A stretch of DNA of 64,000 bases from CAVPMW01 sp963706515 (GCA_963706515.1 CAVPMW010000008.1:236859-300858), one strand, 5' to 3'. Positions 8,630-18,626 are shown, counted from the stretch's first letter. Made by a program: numbers and translations. Notes: a model not told the origin generated them from the letters alone.

Positions 8630-11600
8630 CTAGTCCGGAAGGTCCTTCTCCTCTTCGATCATGGCGAGGAATTCGACGACTACATCCGGGTCGAAGAGTT
8701 TGCCCGATTGGGTACGGATGTACTCTAATGCCTGTTCTTCTGTCCAGGGAGGCCGGTAGGTGCGCGAGGAAAGCAAGGCATCCCACACATCGATCACTGA
8801 GAAGATCCGGGCGGCAAACGGGATCTGGGTTTCGCGCAGACCCTGCGGATACCCTGTCCCATCCCAGCGCTCATGATGGCAGTAGGGAATATCGATTGCA
8901 GGTCGCAGATAGGGGATTTGCGAAAGCAGGTTGTACGCGTAGACAGGATGCTGGCGCATGACCCCCCATTGATCCTCGTCGAGGGGTCCCGTCTTGAGCA
9001 AGATCGAATCGGGGATGCCCATCTTGCCGATGTCGTGCAGCAAAGCTCCGCGGCGGATGTGAGCCAGCTGGTCGTCGCTGATGCCCATCCGCTGTGCCAG
9101 CTTGAGCATCAAACGGACGACCCGGTTGGAGTGCCCTTGGGTTTCGCGGTCGCGCAGCTCCAAGGCATGCGACCATCCTTCCAGGGTCGTATCGTACGCC
9201 AGGGTCAGCTCTTGATTCGTACGCTGCAAATCCTGGAATAGGGTTGCATTCTCAATCGCTATGGCAGCCTGTGTGGCGAGAGTTTCCAGGAATTCGAGCC
9301 ACTCTGCGCCCGCCTCGAGCTTCGAGCGGTGGTAAATCTCAAGGACACCTTTTACATGACCCTTGGTCTCCAATGGTGCGGCAAAATAGGAGACAAACCC
9401 TTCCTGGGAGAGCAGTACAGCCCGGCTTAAGTCGCCCAGGTGCTCCTTCAGGTCCGGGATGTGAATAATCCGTCGTTCGAGCGCCGCGCGCCCTGCGTAG
9501 GATTCTCCTACCTGAAGCTGGGTATGGCGAAGCGCACCGGTATGAAAGCCGGTGCGCGCCGAAAGCGTGAGCTGCTGGGTGTGCTGGTTCAGGATCAGGA
9601 TCGTTGCAGCATCGACGTGCTGCTGGTTGACAACCTGCTCCAGGATCACCTTGAGCACATTCGTCAGGTCCATACTGGTGGAGATGGCTGTATCGATGCG
9701 GTGTAAGGATTGCACGTGCTCCAGCCGGCGCTCGGTCTGCTCGAACAGGGTGGCATTCTCCAGGGCGATAGCCGTCTGCACCGAGAGCGATTCGAGGAAG
9801 CGTTTGTGGGATAAATCGAAAGCGCGCGGCTGGTAGGACTGCACAGTGACCGCTCCGATCAGCCGCCCAGATACCACGAGCGGCACGCCCAGCCAGGCTC
9901 GCGCCTGTCGTTCAGTCTGGCGAGGCTGTACAGGCAGATGGTCGCTGAGCAAATCGCCCACCAACAAGGACTGCTGAGTGCGCATGATCCACGCTAAAAG
10001 AGTCGGATCGTCGAGGGGGATGCGCTGGCCCTCCCAGTCATTCAGGTGCTGGCCATCCTCCACAACCAACGCTAAAAGGATTTCGTGAGTATTGGGTAAG
10101 AACAAAGCTACTGCGAAAGTATCCGGCTTAATGGCGCGCTGGACCTGCTCGTACAGCCGCTGGAGCAGGGTCGTGGTTTCCAGCTCACTGGTCAGAGCGA
10201 TCGCGGTCTGGTACAGCCCGGCCAGCTCGTGCGCCTGGCTCTGGGATTCTCTCAGCAAACGCGCATTTTGCAGCGCCACAGCCAGCGAATCTGCCAGCTC
10301 GCTGGCAATCTCCACCAAGGGCGCTTGGAAATAGGCAGGCTCGCAGGAAGCCAGGTTCAGTGAGCCGATCAGCTCCTCGTGGGCGATGAGGGGAATTACG
10401 ACGGTTGACCGCAGACCGTCGGTAAGCAATCCTTCATCAGAACTGGAGCGTACTGGCTGATCTTTGAGGTCATTTACAATGAAAGGTTTTCTCTCATAAA
10501 GGTAGGGAATGCTGTTGAAAGCCGAGATAGGCAGGATATCGCCCGCTGCCAGGCTGCTCTTGCCCTCGTTCGCCATGGCAACCATTTGGATCAGGAAATT
10601 TTTCATGTCGAACAGGGTCACGCTCGCCCGCTGGCAGCCGACCAGGGTACGTATGCGCTCCGCTGTGATCTGAGCAATTTCTTCGGGCGACTGCGCCTTT
10701 AATATCGAAACATCGATCTCGCGCAGTGCCTTCAGCCGCTCGTTATAGCTGCGCAAATGCAATTCGACGACTTCCAGATCCACGTTATGGTGCAGCCGGC
10801 TCAACGCGGTAGCCAGCAAGCCGGCAATCGTCTCGAGCAGCCGTTTGTCGTGCTCACTGAATGCTTCCAGCTTCTCACTTTCAACATCGATCGCGCCTAT
10901 CGCCTGGTCCCCGATCCGGATCGGCACGCAAAGCTCGGAACAAATCCCCGGTATGGTTTTGACGTAGGCAGGTTCGCTTTCAACATTCCCCACTCGCCAG
11001 GAAGTTCCCGAGGCAACCGCATTCCCAACGATGCCGACGTTCAACGGGATGTTCTCTTCGCGATATTCTGGGGCTACCCGGTAGGAGGGGTGCGTGGTCA
11101 GGATGCCGCTGGTTGGATCCAGCAGGAGGATGCCAAAATTTTCAGTGTAGAAGTTTTCCCCAATGATCTCGGTGACCCGTTCGATCAATCCATCTTCAGT
11201 GCGGATTTCCGCGCAGGCTACCGCAACTTGATGGAGCACGTTAAGCTCTGCCAGGTGGCGCTTTTGATTTTGCTCCGTCACCACCAGCTCAGTGATATCG
11301 CTGCCGATTGCTGCATAATTGATAATCTTCCCGGATTGATTCTTGATGGGGAATGTCGTGGTTTGGGTGAAAACCTGGCTCCCATCCGGGAGCTCTCGGG
11401 TAATAATTTCCTGGGTAGTATTTCCATTGGATCGGGATGGAGCAATGATCGCCGGGATTGATGGACGGATATTGGTCGAGCCGTCAGCTCCGTCGGGGAG
11501 GAGGCTTTCACCGTTGGTTGCCCCATTCATACGTTCAAAGGAACGGTTGACGTAAACCACTTTCCCCGCAGCGTCAGTGATTACCACCGACTCGGTCGCC

Positions 11601-12235
11601 TGCTCTACGACCGCGGCAAGCTGCGCATATTTCTCCTGTGTCTCCTGGTTACTCTCCAGCTCGTGGCGGGCGTTCTGCAGGGATTGGTCGATCCATTTTA
11701 CTGCCAGCAGCAGCAATCCGCCCGTCCAGAGGAAGACAAAGCTGGCAATGCTCCACGCCAGGACCTGATCGTTGGGGTAGGTTGGTATCAGTGAAGGGGA
11801 AGGATTGCGCAGTATGATCGCCAATCCGCTACCGATGCCCAGCAGGGTGAGCAGTATGACTGCTTCTTTGCCCAAGAGCAAGCCCCCCAGGATAATTGGA
11901 AGGACGTAGGCAAAATATCCGTAATAGTCGACTCGTCCGGCTTCCAGGGTTTTTCCCAACAGGATTACTGCCCCGAGCCCAACCAGGAGCAAGCTGGCAG
12001 AGCGGACATACCCGTGCCGCAGAAGGGCGAACAGAACCAGCTCCAGGGCAATCCCCAGCACGGGGAAGACGAGCTCGGAAGGAGGCAGACGGGATGATAG
12101 GCTTAGCACAATTAGCAAGCAAATAGTGGAAGGGATGGACACCAGCAGGATCAGGTTTAATATCCTGGCTTGCCAGGTTTTGGTGGCGTCGTCGAAAATC
12201 GGAGGCGAGAGGTATTTAATCAAGCGTGCGCGCAT
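8630..12235 (-). CDS. Membrane sensor with PAS, four GAF domains and HD-GYP phosphodiesterase
   Basis: 1201 residues. The N-terminus (about 24-185) is a bundle of roughly six membrane helices, followed by a coiled linker, a PAS domain (about 200-330), four successive GAF domains (about 340-490, 510-670, 675-830, 845-990) each with an LxxL-helix entry, and an HD-GYP domain (about 1010-1190). Catalytic motifs are intact: HDIGKMG, then HHERWDGTGYP. HD-GYP domains hydrolyse cyclic di-GMP. It is therefore a membrane-bound multi-input sensor that lowers c-di-GMP or signals through it. No GGDEF partner is in the window. Confidence 0.92.
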   Translation of the reverse strand: MRARLIKYLSPPIFDDATKTWQARILNLILLVSIPSTICLLIVLSLSSRLPPSELVFPVLGIALELVLFALLRHGYVRSASLLLVGLGAVILLGKTLEAGRVDYYGYFAYVLPIILGGLLLGKEAVILLTLLGIGSGLAIILRNPSPSLIPTYPNDQVLAWSIASFVFLWTGGLLLLAVKWIDQSLQNARHELESNQETQEKYAQLAAVVEQATESVVITDAAGKVVYVNRSFERMNGATNGESLLPDGADGSTNIRPSIPAIIAPSRSNGNTTQEIITRELPDGSQVFTQTTTFPIKNQSGKIINYAAIGSDITELVVTEQNQKRHLAELNVLHQVAVACAEIRTEDGLIERVTEIIGENFYTENFGILLLDPTSGILTTHPSYRVAPEYREENIPLNVGIVGNAVASGTSWRVGNVESEPAYVKTIPGICSELCVPIRIGDQAIGAIDVESEKLEAFSEHDKRLLETIAGLLATALSRLHHNVDLEVVELHLRSYNERLKALREIDVSILKAQSPEEIAQITAERIRTLVGCQRASVTLFDMKNFLIQMVAMANEGKSSLAAGDILPISAFNSIPYLYERKPFIVNDLKDQPVRSSSDEGLLTDGLRSTVVIPLIAHEELIGSLNLASCEPAYFQAPLVEIASELADSLAVALQNARLLRESQSQAHELAGLYQTAIALTSELETTTLLQRLYEQVQRAIKPDTFAVALFLPNTHEILLALVVEDGQHLNDWEGQRIPLDDPTLLAWIMRTQQSLLVGDLLSDHLPVQPRQTERQARAWLGVPLVVSGRLIGAVTVQSYQPRAFDLSHKRFLESLSVQTAIALENATLFEQTERRLEHVQSLHRIDTAISTSMDLTNVLKVILEQVVNQQHVDAATILILNQHTQQLTLSARTGFHTGALRHTQLQVGESYAGRAALERRIIHIPDLKEHLGDLSRAVLLSQEGFVSYFAAPLETKGHVKGVLEIYHRSKLEAGAEWLEFLETLATQAAIAIENATLFQDLQRTNQELTLAYDTTLEGWSHALELRDRETQGHSNRVVRLMLKLAQRMGISDDQLAHIRRGALLHDIGKMGIPDSILLKTGPLDEDQWGVMRQHPVYAYNLLSQIPYLRPAIDIPYCHHERWDGTGYPQGLRETQIPFAARIFSVIDVWDALLSSRTYRPPWTEEQALEYIRTQSGKLFDPDVVVEFLAMIEEEKDLPD

Positions 12236-12372
12236 GCTGGAGTCGTGTTCTCCCCTAATAGTAGATTCTACATAGGGTTAAGCCAGAACTCGCCTAAGAA
12301 ATCAGTCCGTTTTGGCTATTTTTGCATTACAGTTTTGTAATGTTGTGGAAAAATGCAATGGGTGATCGTGTT

Positions 12373-13404
12373 TTATGGGGTATCCGGATTGGCTGGAGTA
12401 ATCTGCCCATTCTCGATATCCAGCCACCAATGGCTCCCAGCTTCGTCTACCAGGCGGATGCGGTTCGGATCGGGCCAATCCAGCAGGTGGAACAGGCGGT
12501 CGTTAACTACAAGCGGCTCCAGCAGGTTGCTGCTGCGGTCCAGATAGAAAATGCCGGCAGCTTTTCCCCCGCATGGATCCTGGATGGAAGAGAAAGCAAG
12601 GGCGCTGCCGTCGGGTGACCAGACGATATCCCCGGCGCTCCATCCGGATTGCTCCGCCCCAAATGGGACTTGGGTCTCCTGGCTGTTGCGCAGGTCGCGG
12701 ACGATAAGCTGGCTCCCTGAAAAATATGCCAGGAGGGTTTCATCGGGCGACAAGGCGAACGCTCCATGCACATCTGGAGCTACTTCAACGACCTCTCCGG
12801 TAGACAGGGATACCCTGCGCAGGTTTTCACTGTAACCGTAAGCCGAGCAGCCGTCCGGTATGCCTGAATCAACCAGCAGTACACTGCTCCCATCGTGCGA
12901 CCAGCGCCAAACTTGCGGCGTGGTCGCTCCCAGACCCCAGGGAGACCAGCCGTCCTGGATCGTGTAATGATGGTCGCCGGTGGAATCAGCGAGTGTAACC
13001 CGCTGGTAATATTGGTCGGCAGCTCCGTTGGCTTCTGCACTGGCGGGCACGGCGATCACCGTCTCTACCTGCCACTGCCCATCCGGTGATACCCATTGCA
13101 GCGTATCGTGGGGGATTTGCGCCAGGTCGGGAGTGGGGGAGAGCTCGGTGGGGGTTGCCGCCGGCTGGTCTGGAGCCGCGGGCTGGGTCTCCGCTGGAGA
13201 GGTAGGCGGTTTGTAGAGGAATTGAAGGCTCCTGGCTGGGACTGCCTTCCGGAGTGACCGTATTAACGCTCGTCTGGATGGCTGGAGCAGGCAGTCCCTG
13301 GGTGGCGATGGAGATCTCCCTTCCGGGGTGCGGGCAGATTTTACACAACTGCAGGCGAGTACAGTCATGAGAAAACATAAGAACAAGGTCTGGGGTTTCT
13401 TCAT
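12373..13404 (-). CDS. Beta-propeller (PD40/WD40-like) lipoprotein
   Basis: 343 residues with a signal peptide and lipobox around VLACS, a Pro/Thr/Ala-rich linker and repeated propeller blades (LQWVSPDGQW, VWRWSHDGSSVLLV, GAFALSPDETLLAYF, DIVWSPDGSALAFSS). Such domains bind proteins or glycans outside the membrane. The Arg-rich stretch at residues 25-65 looks out of frame; an alternative frame there reads a Ser/Thr/Pro linker (ATQGLPAPAIQTSVNTV), so two compensating indels are likely. The start lies 20 bases after the cytidine deaminase gene in an operon-like order. Confidence 0.7.
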   Translation of the reverse strand: MKKPQTLFLCFLMTVLACSCVKSARTPEGRSPSPPRDCLLQPSRRALIRSLRKAVPARSLQFLYKPPTSPAETQPAAPDQPAATPTELSPTPDLAQIPHDTLQWVSPDGQWQVETVIAVPASAEANGAADQYYQRVTLADSTGDHHYTIQDGWSPWGLGATTPQVWRWSHDGSSVLLVDSGIPDGCSAYGYSENLRRVSLSTGEVVEVAPDVHGAFALSPDETLLAYFSGSQLIVRDLRNSQETQVPFGAEQSGWSAGDIVWSPDGSALAFSSIQDPCGGKAAGIFYLDRSSNLLEPLVVNDRLFHLLDWPDPNRIRLVDEAGSHWWLDIENGQITPANPDTP

Positions 13405-13424
13405 TAACTATCGCGACAAAGGAT

Positions 13425-13829
13425 TTATGAGAAATCCGAATAATACGCTCCGGGAAGCAGCTCGTGCGCCTGCGCTTTCCGCACTTTTCCATTCTCCATA
13501 AAGATTACCCAGGCGTCGGGCTGGTAATCGTAGAGCAGCTGGCGGCAGTTCCCACATGGGGAAAGCACCGGATAATCTCCAAACTGCTGGTTCACTGCCA
13601 CGATCGAAACGATCGTTCGCTCCCCGGCGGTGAAAGCTGCGCCTAATGCTATCGGTTCAGCGCAAGGTCCGTAAGCGCAGGCTTCAATATTAATCCCGGT
13701 AAAAATCCTGCCGGACGCCATGCGCGCCGCGGCTGCAACCGTGTGGCGGACAGGGGTATAGTTGCGGCGCAGGGTCTCCTGCGCAGCAGCGATAAGCTCC
13801 AGGTCGTTGCTATCCAGTGTGTCGAGCAA
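13425..13829 (-). CDS. Cytidine deaminase family protein
   Basis: 134 residues if started at TTG 13829, which has an AGAGG site just upstream and lies 13 bases behind the DUF4870 stop. An upstream ATG would overlap that gene and add non-homologous residues. Seen: the zinc/catalytic motif ACAYGPCAEP, with Glu as the proton shuttle, and SPCGNCRQLL, giving three Cys zinc ligands as in small tetrameric cytidine deaminases. It hydrolyses cytidine or deoxycytidine to uridine in salvage; the blasticidin-S deaminase subgroup is also possible. Confidence 0.88.
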   Translation of the reverse strand: MLDTLDSNDLELIAAAQETLRRNYTPVRHTVAAAARMASGRIFTGINIEACAYGPCAEPIALGAAFTAGERTIVSIVAVNQQFGDYPVLSPCGNCRQLLYDYQPDAWVIFMENGKVRKAQAHELLPGAYYSDFS

Positions 13830-13842
13830 TCTTCGCCTCTGT

Positions 13843-14301
13843 CTATCCCTTTGCCAGAAAGCCCTCGACCGCCGTCCCCAGGACCAGGTAATGAAAATCC
13901 TTCCCGCGCAGGCACTGCACCGCGCCGGCGATAGCATAGAGGACCAGGATCAATTCTAACAAGCCCATGCCAGCCAATACGAGCAGGGGAACTATGACCA
14001 GCCATTCTCCGCCGGACCCGCTTCCGAATTGGTCTAATAGCATTCCGCCCATAATCGGAAAGATGAACCCGCAGAAATAACATACAAATCCGATCAGCCA
14101 GATCACGATCATCAATAACTGGAAAGCGAAAGCCTGTAAGGCCTGGAAACGCAGGTAAGGCGACTTGTCTTTTTGAGTAATCCAAATGACAATCGGCGCG
14201 AGGATCCCAATGAAGAATACGATGGCAGTTATGTTGGAAATCGCAGCCATTATTTTTTCATCAGGGGTTGGGATGGTGCTGGTGTTAACATCGTCTTCCA
14301 T
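13843..14301 (-). CDS. DUF4870-type membrane protein
   Basis: 152 residues with three to four membrane helices. The stretch PDEKIMAAISNITAI followed by DKSPYLRFQALQAFAFQ is the DUF4870/Tic20-like signature. A strong GGAGGAAT site precedes the ATG. Function unknown. It heads a probable three-gene operon with cytidine deaminase and the propeller lipoprotein. Confidence 0.75.
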   Translation of the reverse strand: MEDDVNTSTIPTPDEKIMAAISNITAIVFFIGILAPIVIWITQKDKSPYLRFQALQAFAFQLLMIVIWLIGFVCYFCGFIFPIMGGMLLDQFGSGSGGEWLVIVPLLVLAGMGLLELILVLYAIAGAVQCLRGKDFHYLVLGTAVEGFLAKG

Positions 14302-14332
14302 TGTGATATTCCTCCAGGTTTTTTATAAGCTT

Positions 14333-14346
14333 ACCCGAATTCGGGT
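14333..14346. promoter_or_regulatory. 14-bp perfect palindrome in divergent promoter region
   Basis: ACCCGAATTCGGGT is fully self-complementary and lies 32 bases upstream of the DUF4870 ATG, between that gene and the divergent LysM/M23 gene. It could bind a dimeric regulator; no relative is recognised nearby. Confidence 0.4.
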
Positions 14347-14395
14347 CTGACGACAATAGGTATTCTGCTAGATCCTGCCTGCCTGGGTTAGAATA

Positions 14396-14453
14396 GTGAT
14401 TGGCCGAAATGTATTTTTATTTCCGCCTCGATTGCGTTCACCGAAGAGCCAAT
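14396..14453. repeat. IR-bounded element, family P6-like
   Basis: Begins with GTGATTGGCCGAAA, identical over 14 bases to the left end of the element at 46402, and ends in GAGCCAAT, giving a weak ATTGG/CCAAT inverted pair 58 bp apart. It lies in the divergent region between 14301 and 14478. Confidence 0.45.
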
Positions 14454-14477
14454 GTGGATCGAACGAAAGTAATTTGA

Positions 14478-16024
14478 ATGAAAATTCGCTTCCGACACAT
14501 AATATTTGCGGTTGCCTGCCTCATCGCTCTCTTAGCCTGCAACCTGCCGTATGTTGCCAGACCGGCGCAGACTTGCCCGCCGGGGATTTACGCAAGACTC
14601 TGGCCGCGCTGCCCGCTACATCAGGCGTGTCCACCCCCTTTCCGCCGGGGAGCGTCGTATCGGTCACACCCGCTCCTGCAACGCCCGCCGCGACAGCTTT
14701 CCCACCTACCCCAATGGAAGGTCTGGGCAACACCTATTCGTACGTGACCCGTCCGGGCGATACCCTGCCCGGGCTGGCAGGTCGCTTCGACGTGCATCCT
14801 GAAGAGATTACCTCGCCGGTGGAGCTCGACCCTCAGGGATTCCTTCCAGCAGGCATTGCGCTCAGCTTCCCAATCAAAAAGGAAGTCGATACCCCGGGAG
14901 GCATGCTCTTGCCCGATAGCGAGACCATCTATTCGCCGAGCGCGGCTGATTTCAGTGTAAAGGATTTCATCCAGCAGGCAGGCGGGTTCCTGAGCACCTA
15001 TTCAGAAAATGTAGACGACGTTCCCCTGAGCGGGGCTGAGATTGTCGAGAGGGTAGCCAGGGAATCATCTACCAACCCGCGCCTGCTCCTGGCGCTGCTC
15101 GAATACCGCACTGGCTGGGTCACCGGTTCACCCCACGACCAGGAAAGCCTTTATTTCCCGCTCGGCTTTCGCGTCCCTGGTCGCAGTGGCTTGTACCAGG
15201 AGCTGACGATCGCCACCACGCACCTGGGTATCGGCTATTATGGCTGGCGAGACGGCAGCCAGACGGTTATAAAATATGCGGACGGCTCTACCAGCCGCCT
15301 GGACCCGCGCATGAATGCAGGCAGCGTAGCTCTGCAGAACCTGTTTGCCAAGTTTTACAACCCGAGAGACTGGCAGGAGGCGCTGTATGGGGCGCAGAGT
15401 TTCCCTCAGCTATACCAGCGCATGTTCGGCGATCCCTGGCAGCGGGACCAGTCGCTCGGAGAATTAATCCCTGCCGGGCTCGCCCAGCCCACTCTCGAGC
15501 TGCCATTTGCCCCTGGCGAGCGCTGGAGTCTCACCGGCGGACCGCACAACTCATGGCTGGCAGGCAGCCCGCGCGGCGCTTTGGATTTTTCCCCGGTCAC
15601 CGGCGAGGCGGTCTGCGCCGTCTCAGCCGCCTGGGCGCGCGCCTCCGCGCCGGGGGTAGTCGCCCGGGCACAGGATAACATGGTCGTGCTCGACCTGGAT
15701 GGGGATGGGAATGAAGCTACCGGTTGGGATATGATCTACCTCCACCTGGCGGACGAGGGAATGATCCCGGCAGGTACTGCCGTCCAGCAGGATGCGCCTC
15801 TTGGGCATCCATCCTGTGAAGGGGGTGTTTCAACCGGCAAGCACGTTCACGTTGCTCGCAAATATAATGGAGAATGGATTCCAGCCGCCGGGCCAGTGCC
15901 TTTTATGTTGAGCGGTTGGCAGGTGCAAATTGGAACGCGGAATTATGGGGGAGAGCTGGTGAAAGACGGACGGGTGGTCAGCGCTAACCCGGGTGGAAGC
16001 CAGACCTCGTCTATTATTCGCTGA
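14478..16024 (+). CDS. LysM / M23-like lipoprotein, frameshifted
   Basis: About 514 residues. Starts at ATG 14478 with a lipoprotein signal (IALLAC). A frame break near 14570 leads into the Pro/Thr-rich linker, then a LysM module (YVTRPGDTLPGLAGRF, about residues 90-135), a middle domain, and a C-terminal M23-type beta fold (GALDFSPVTGEAV, IYLHLADEG, GKHVHVARKYNG). The HxH zinc motif and the Asp are present, but the usual first His of HxxxD is replaced in SPRGALDF, so peptidase activity is doubtful. Probably a lipid-anchored peptidoglycan-binding protein. Confidence 0.8.
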
Positions 16025-16031
16025 ACCGGGG

Positions 16032-16463
16032 TCAAACGGCTGTAGGCATCAGCCAGCTGTTAACGTTTTCCTCGTATAGTCGCAGCCAGCCGAAGCGGGG
16101 GAAGGTAATCTCCAGCGGTTTGCCCAGATCTAGTTTTTGCAGGACTTTCAGGCGGTAAGCCAGACAAAAACCCATCTCAGGGGAGTTAATGAAGCGAGGA
16201 TCGCGCGTGTCAAAGCCGCCCAGGCGTACCAGGTGATCCCTTGCTTGCCCTTTATTCTGGTAGGTGAATTTCTCTACCATCCGGATGCGCGTCTTCCAGC
16301 GAATCGCGTTGGATTGGCTTTCGTATAGATATACGATGTCCCCGATAGCAAGTAGGTTATAAGGCCAGAACTGCACCGGCCAGAGCTGGTAACGTAACAG
16401 TCCTTCCAGAACCGAGGCGCTCTCGGGCAGGATCGTGTCGTAGTAAGCGATACATTCCACCAT
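16032..16463 (-). CDS. Uncharacterised PUA/EVE-like protein
   Basis: 143 residues, cytoplasmic, rich in aromatics. The segment LAIGDIVYLYESQSNAI with a following basic strand resembles the EVE/ASCH (PUA-like) nucleic-acid-binding fold, but no diagnostic motif is present. ATG 16463 is preceded by CGGAGAT. It converges on the LysM/M23 gene, seven bases apart. Confidence 0.5.
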   Translation of the reverse strand: MVECIAYYDTILPESASVLEGLLRYQLWPVQFWPYNLLAIGDIVYLYESQSNAIRWKTRIRMVEKFTYQNKGQARDHLVRLGGFDTRDPRFINSPEMGFCLAYRLKVLQKLDLGKPLEITFPRFGWLRLYEENVNSWLMPTAV

Positions 16464-16734
16464 TATCTCCGGAGCTACCTTCGAGCAGAGGCGAGCAAAG
16501 GTTCTGGTCTGGTTTCAACACTGGAAAATCGATTGTGGCTCTCTGACATGTGAATATTTATAATACCATACTCAGATTAAGAATTATCCGGGTCAGCCTG
16601 CCTGGATAGGTATTTGCATCTGGTAAGACGGTGGCAAGAATTGATCCAATTCGATGAAAATGCCCGATTGGAATGGAAACTTCTGCCAAATCGCCACCCG
16701 TGGGCGACGCCGGATTCCAACCGTCGAAGTTTAT
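16464..16734. other. Intergenic stretch without recognised features
   Basis: 271 bases between two minus-strand genes. No credible coding frame, RNA or repeat seen; it should hold the promoter of the 16463 gene. Confidence 0.5.
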
Positions 16735-17139
16735 TCAGCGGATCACAAAGATGATCAAGAAAGCCAGAAATGCCCACAAAACTGTACTTACAATGAGCAC
16801 CTGTCTGAACACCGGTTTGCGGGTCTTATGGTTGAAAACCCACATTCCCAGCCAGCCCCCGGCAAAACCGCCTGCCAGGGCAGCCAGATGCAGGACCTTC
16901 TCGGGGACGCGCAGACGGCCGAGTTTGGCCATGCTTTTGTCGATCCCATATAAACAGAACGTGCAGAAATTGATTGCCAGCAGCCAGATCCAAAATGGGC
17001 TCCAATTAGTGACCAGGAACAACCCTACCAATGCAAATAAAAAGAGCAGGGTTCCTCCTACCCCGAATACATTGAAAGCCGACCACCTGTTATACCCTCC
17101 CGAACTGCGCCCGTAACCCCTGGAAGAGGTCCGGCTCAT
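16735..17139 (-). CDS. DUF1294 membrane protein
   Basis: 134 residues with a Ser/Gly/Arg-rich N-terminus, about four membrane helices and the DUF1294 core YGIDKSMAK, RVPEKVLHLAALAGGFAGG, FNHKTRKPVF. Function unknown. Its ATG overlaps the stop of the bactofilin-like gene by four bases (ATGA), so the two are translationally coupled. Confidence 0.85.
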   Translation of the reverse strand: MSRTSSRGYGRSSGGYNRWSAFNVFGVGGTLLFLFALVGLFLVTNWSPFWIWLLAINFCTFCLYGIDKSMAKLGRLRVPEKVLHLAALAGGFAGGWLGMWVFNHKTRKPVFRQVLIVSTVLWAFLAFLIIFVIR

Positions 17140-18626
17140 ACTGTGCTTTGATCTTCTGGCGTGCTGGACGGCGGCTCAACCGCTTTCCCCCGCTTCTCGG
17201 CTTTCGCCTTTGGCTCAGGCTCAGGCGCAGCTTCCGCGGGCAGCGTCCCCTCCGCGGCGTTCATTTCTGCCCCGAGTGTCTCATCGGCTGCATCAGGCAG
17301 TGGTGGAGCTGTTTCAACGGTGACTGGCGCTTCCTCATCGCTCGTAACCTGCGCTGATTCCCCGCTGGCTAACCCCCGCTGGCGGACGATCATCCATATT
17401 GCGCCCATGCCCAGCAGCGTCGCCAGGCAGCTGACCACCCATCCCAGGATGGGGATGGCTGCCAGGACGGTGAAAATCAACAGCCCCAGCAGGACAGCAT
17501 AGATGAGCTGCCGGCTGCGATTCGTACCGCTTTCGGGTCCTCTGCGGTACAAAATTAGGTAGCCGGTCAGGAAAGCCACGATGATCTTGCTGATGGAATT
17601 TACCAGGACAGCAAACACGACCCCAGCCAGGCTGGTAAAACCCACATCCAGCGAGAGGGTAATGATTCCTAAAGTCCACAAAGTCAGGGACATCAAGAAA
17701 ATCGCCAGCGCCGCAAGCACGATAAAGATCACGATCAGACCAATGTATCCCACGACCACGACCATCAAGCCCCAACCGGCGCTCGCCAGGGTGGACGTGC
17801 GCACTTTTTCCGCAGCCTGCTCTAAATACCGCGGAGCGAGCCAGATGACCAGCAGCGCGAAAATCAGTAAGGTCAGGTAGCTGCGCAGCCAGTTGAGCAG
17901 GATATCTTTCAGCCGGTCGGTGTTGATGGCTGCCTGCGCTGCAGCGCGGAGACCTGCATTGAGCGTGTTCGTTGAATAGAATGAGATCCCAGCCGGAGCG
18001 ACTGCTGCTGCCAGGCGGCTGTTTTCTGGCTGGATGAATGCCCGGTATGGGATCAGCCACGTACCCAGCTTGACGGGTCCGATGAAAGGCAAATTGATCG
18101 TCTTGCCAGCAAAACCGAGAAAATAGCGAACTAAAGCTACCGGTCCGATGACTGCCTTGGTGTCCCGCTCGATTTTCCCGGCAAGGGTTGCCCCGAACAG
18201 GCTGGCAGTATATAAATCCTGTCCGATCTGCGATCCCTGGGGCAGGATCAACGACAGGCCAAGGTAGTACAACGTCCGCCCCACCTTTCCGGCATCGCCT
18301 AATTTTAACTCCAGGGAGGTGCTGTACGTGCTGCCGCTCACCTCGCCGTTAATGGTTACACTCTGCGCAGCCGACGCCAGCGACCCGTCGATCTTCCCAT
18401 TGACAGTGACATTCGACCCGATTGCCAGAACATCCCCGTGGACATCACCGTCGATGACGACGTCCGGCCCGTACAAAATAATGTCCTGGTTAACTTCCTG
18501 ACCGGCAGGTACTCCATTCCCGTAGATAATCCCTTGCGCGCGTGCGGTCGGAATATAGGCAAATAACAGTAATAAGACCATTAGAGAGAGCAGGAGTGCT
18601 TGCCGGTAGTGTCTGGAGAGGAGCAT
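17136..18626 (-). CDS. Bactofilin-like membrane protein
   Basis: 496 residues: signal peptide (cleavage near ARAQG), then short beta-helix repeats (DVVIDGDVHGDVLAIGSN, VTVNGKIDGSLASAAQS, VTINGEVSG; about residues 45-105) as in polymer-forming bactofilins, a middle segment, four or five membrane helices (about 245-410) and an Ala/Glu/Pro-rich charged tail. The repeats would lie outside the membrane, unlike cytoplasmic bactofilins. It may form a surface scaffold. RBS AGGAGGTAG precedes the ATG. Confidence 0.75.
   Translation of the reverse strand: MLLSRHYRQALLLSLMVLLLLFAYIPTARAQGIIYGNGVPAGQEVNQDIILYGPDVVIDGDVHGDVLAIGSNVTVNGKIDGSLASAAQSVTINGEVSGSTYSTSLELKLGDAGKVGRTLYYLGLSLILPQGSQIGQDLYTASLFGATLAGKIERDTKAVIGPVALVRYFLGFAGKTINLPFIGPVKLGTWLIPYRAFIQPENSRLAAAVAPAGISFYSTNTLNAGLRAAAQAAINTDRLKDILLNWLRSYLTLLIFALLVIWLAPRYLEQAAEKVRTSTLASAGWGLMVVVVGYIGLIVIFIVLAALAIFLMSLTLWTLGIITLSLDVGFTSLAGVVFAVLVNSISKIIVAFLTGYLILYRRGPESGTNRSRQLIYAVLLGLLIFTVLAAIPILGWVVSCLATLLGMGAIWMIVRQRGLASGESAQVTSDEEAPVTVETAPPLPDAADETLGAEMNAAEGTLPAEAAPEPEPKAKAEKRGKAVEPPSSTPEDQSTV

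Noticed and set aside
10757..11461. 234-residue plus-strand frame inside the HD-GYP sensor gene
   Set aside because: Antisense to intact GAF domains; no independent support.
13425..13937. Longer cytidine deaminase starting at 13937
   Set aside because: The extra 36 residues overlap the DUF4870 gene and do not resemble the family; the TTG at 13829 has a good ribosome-binding site.
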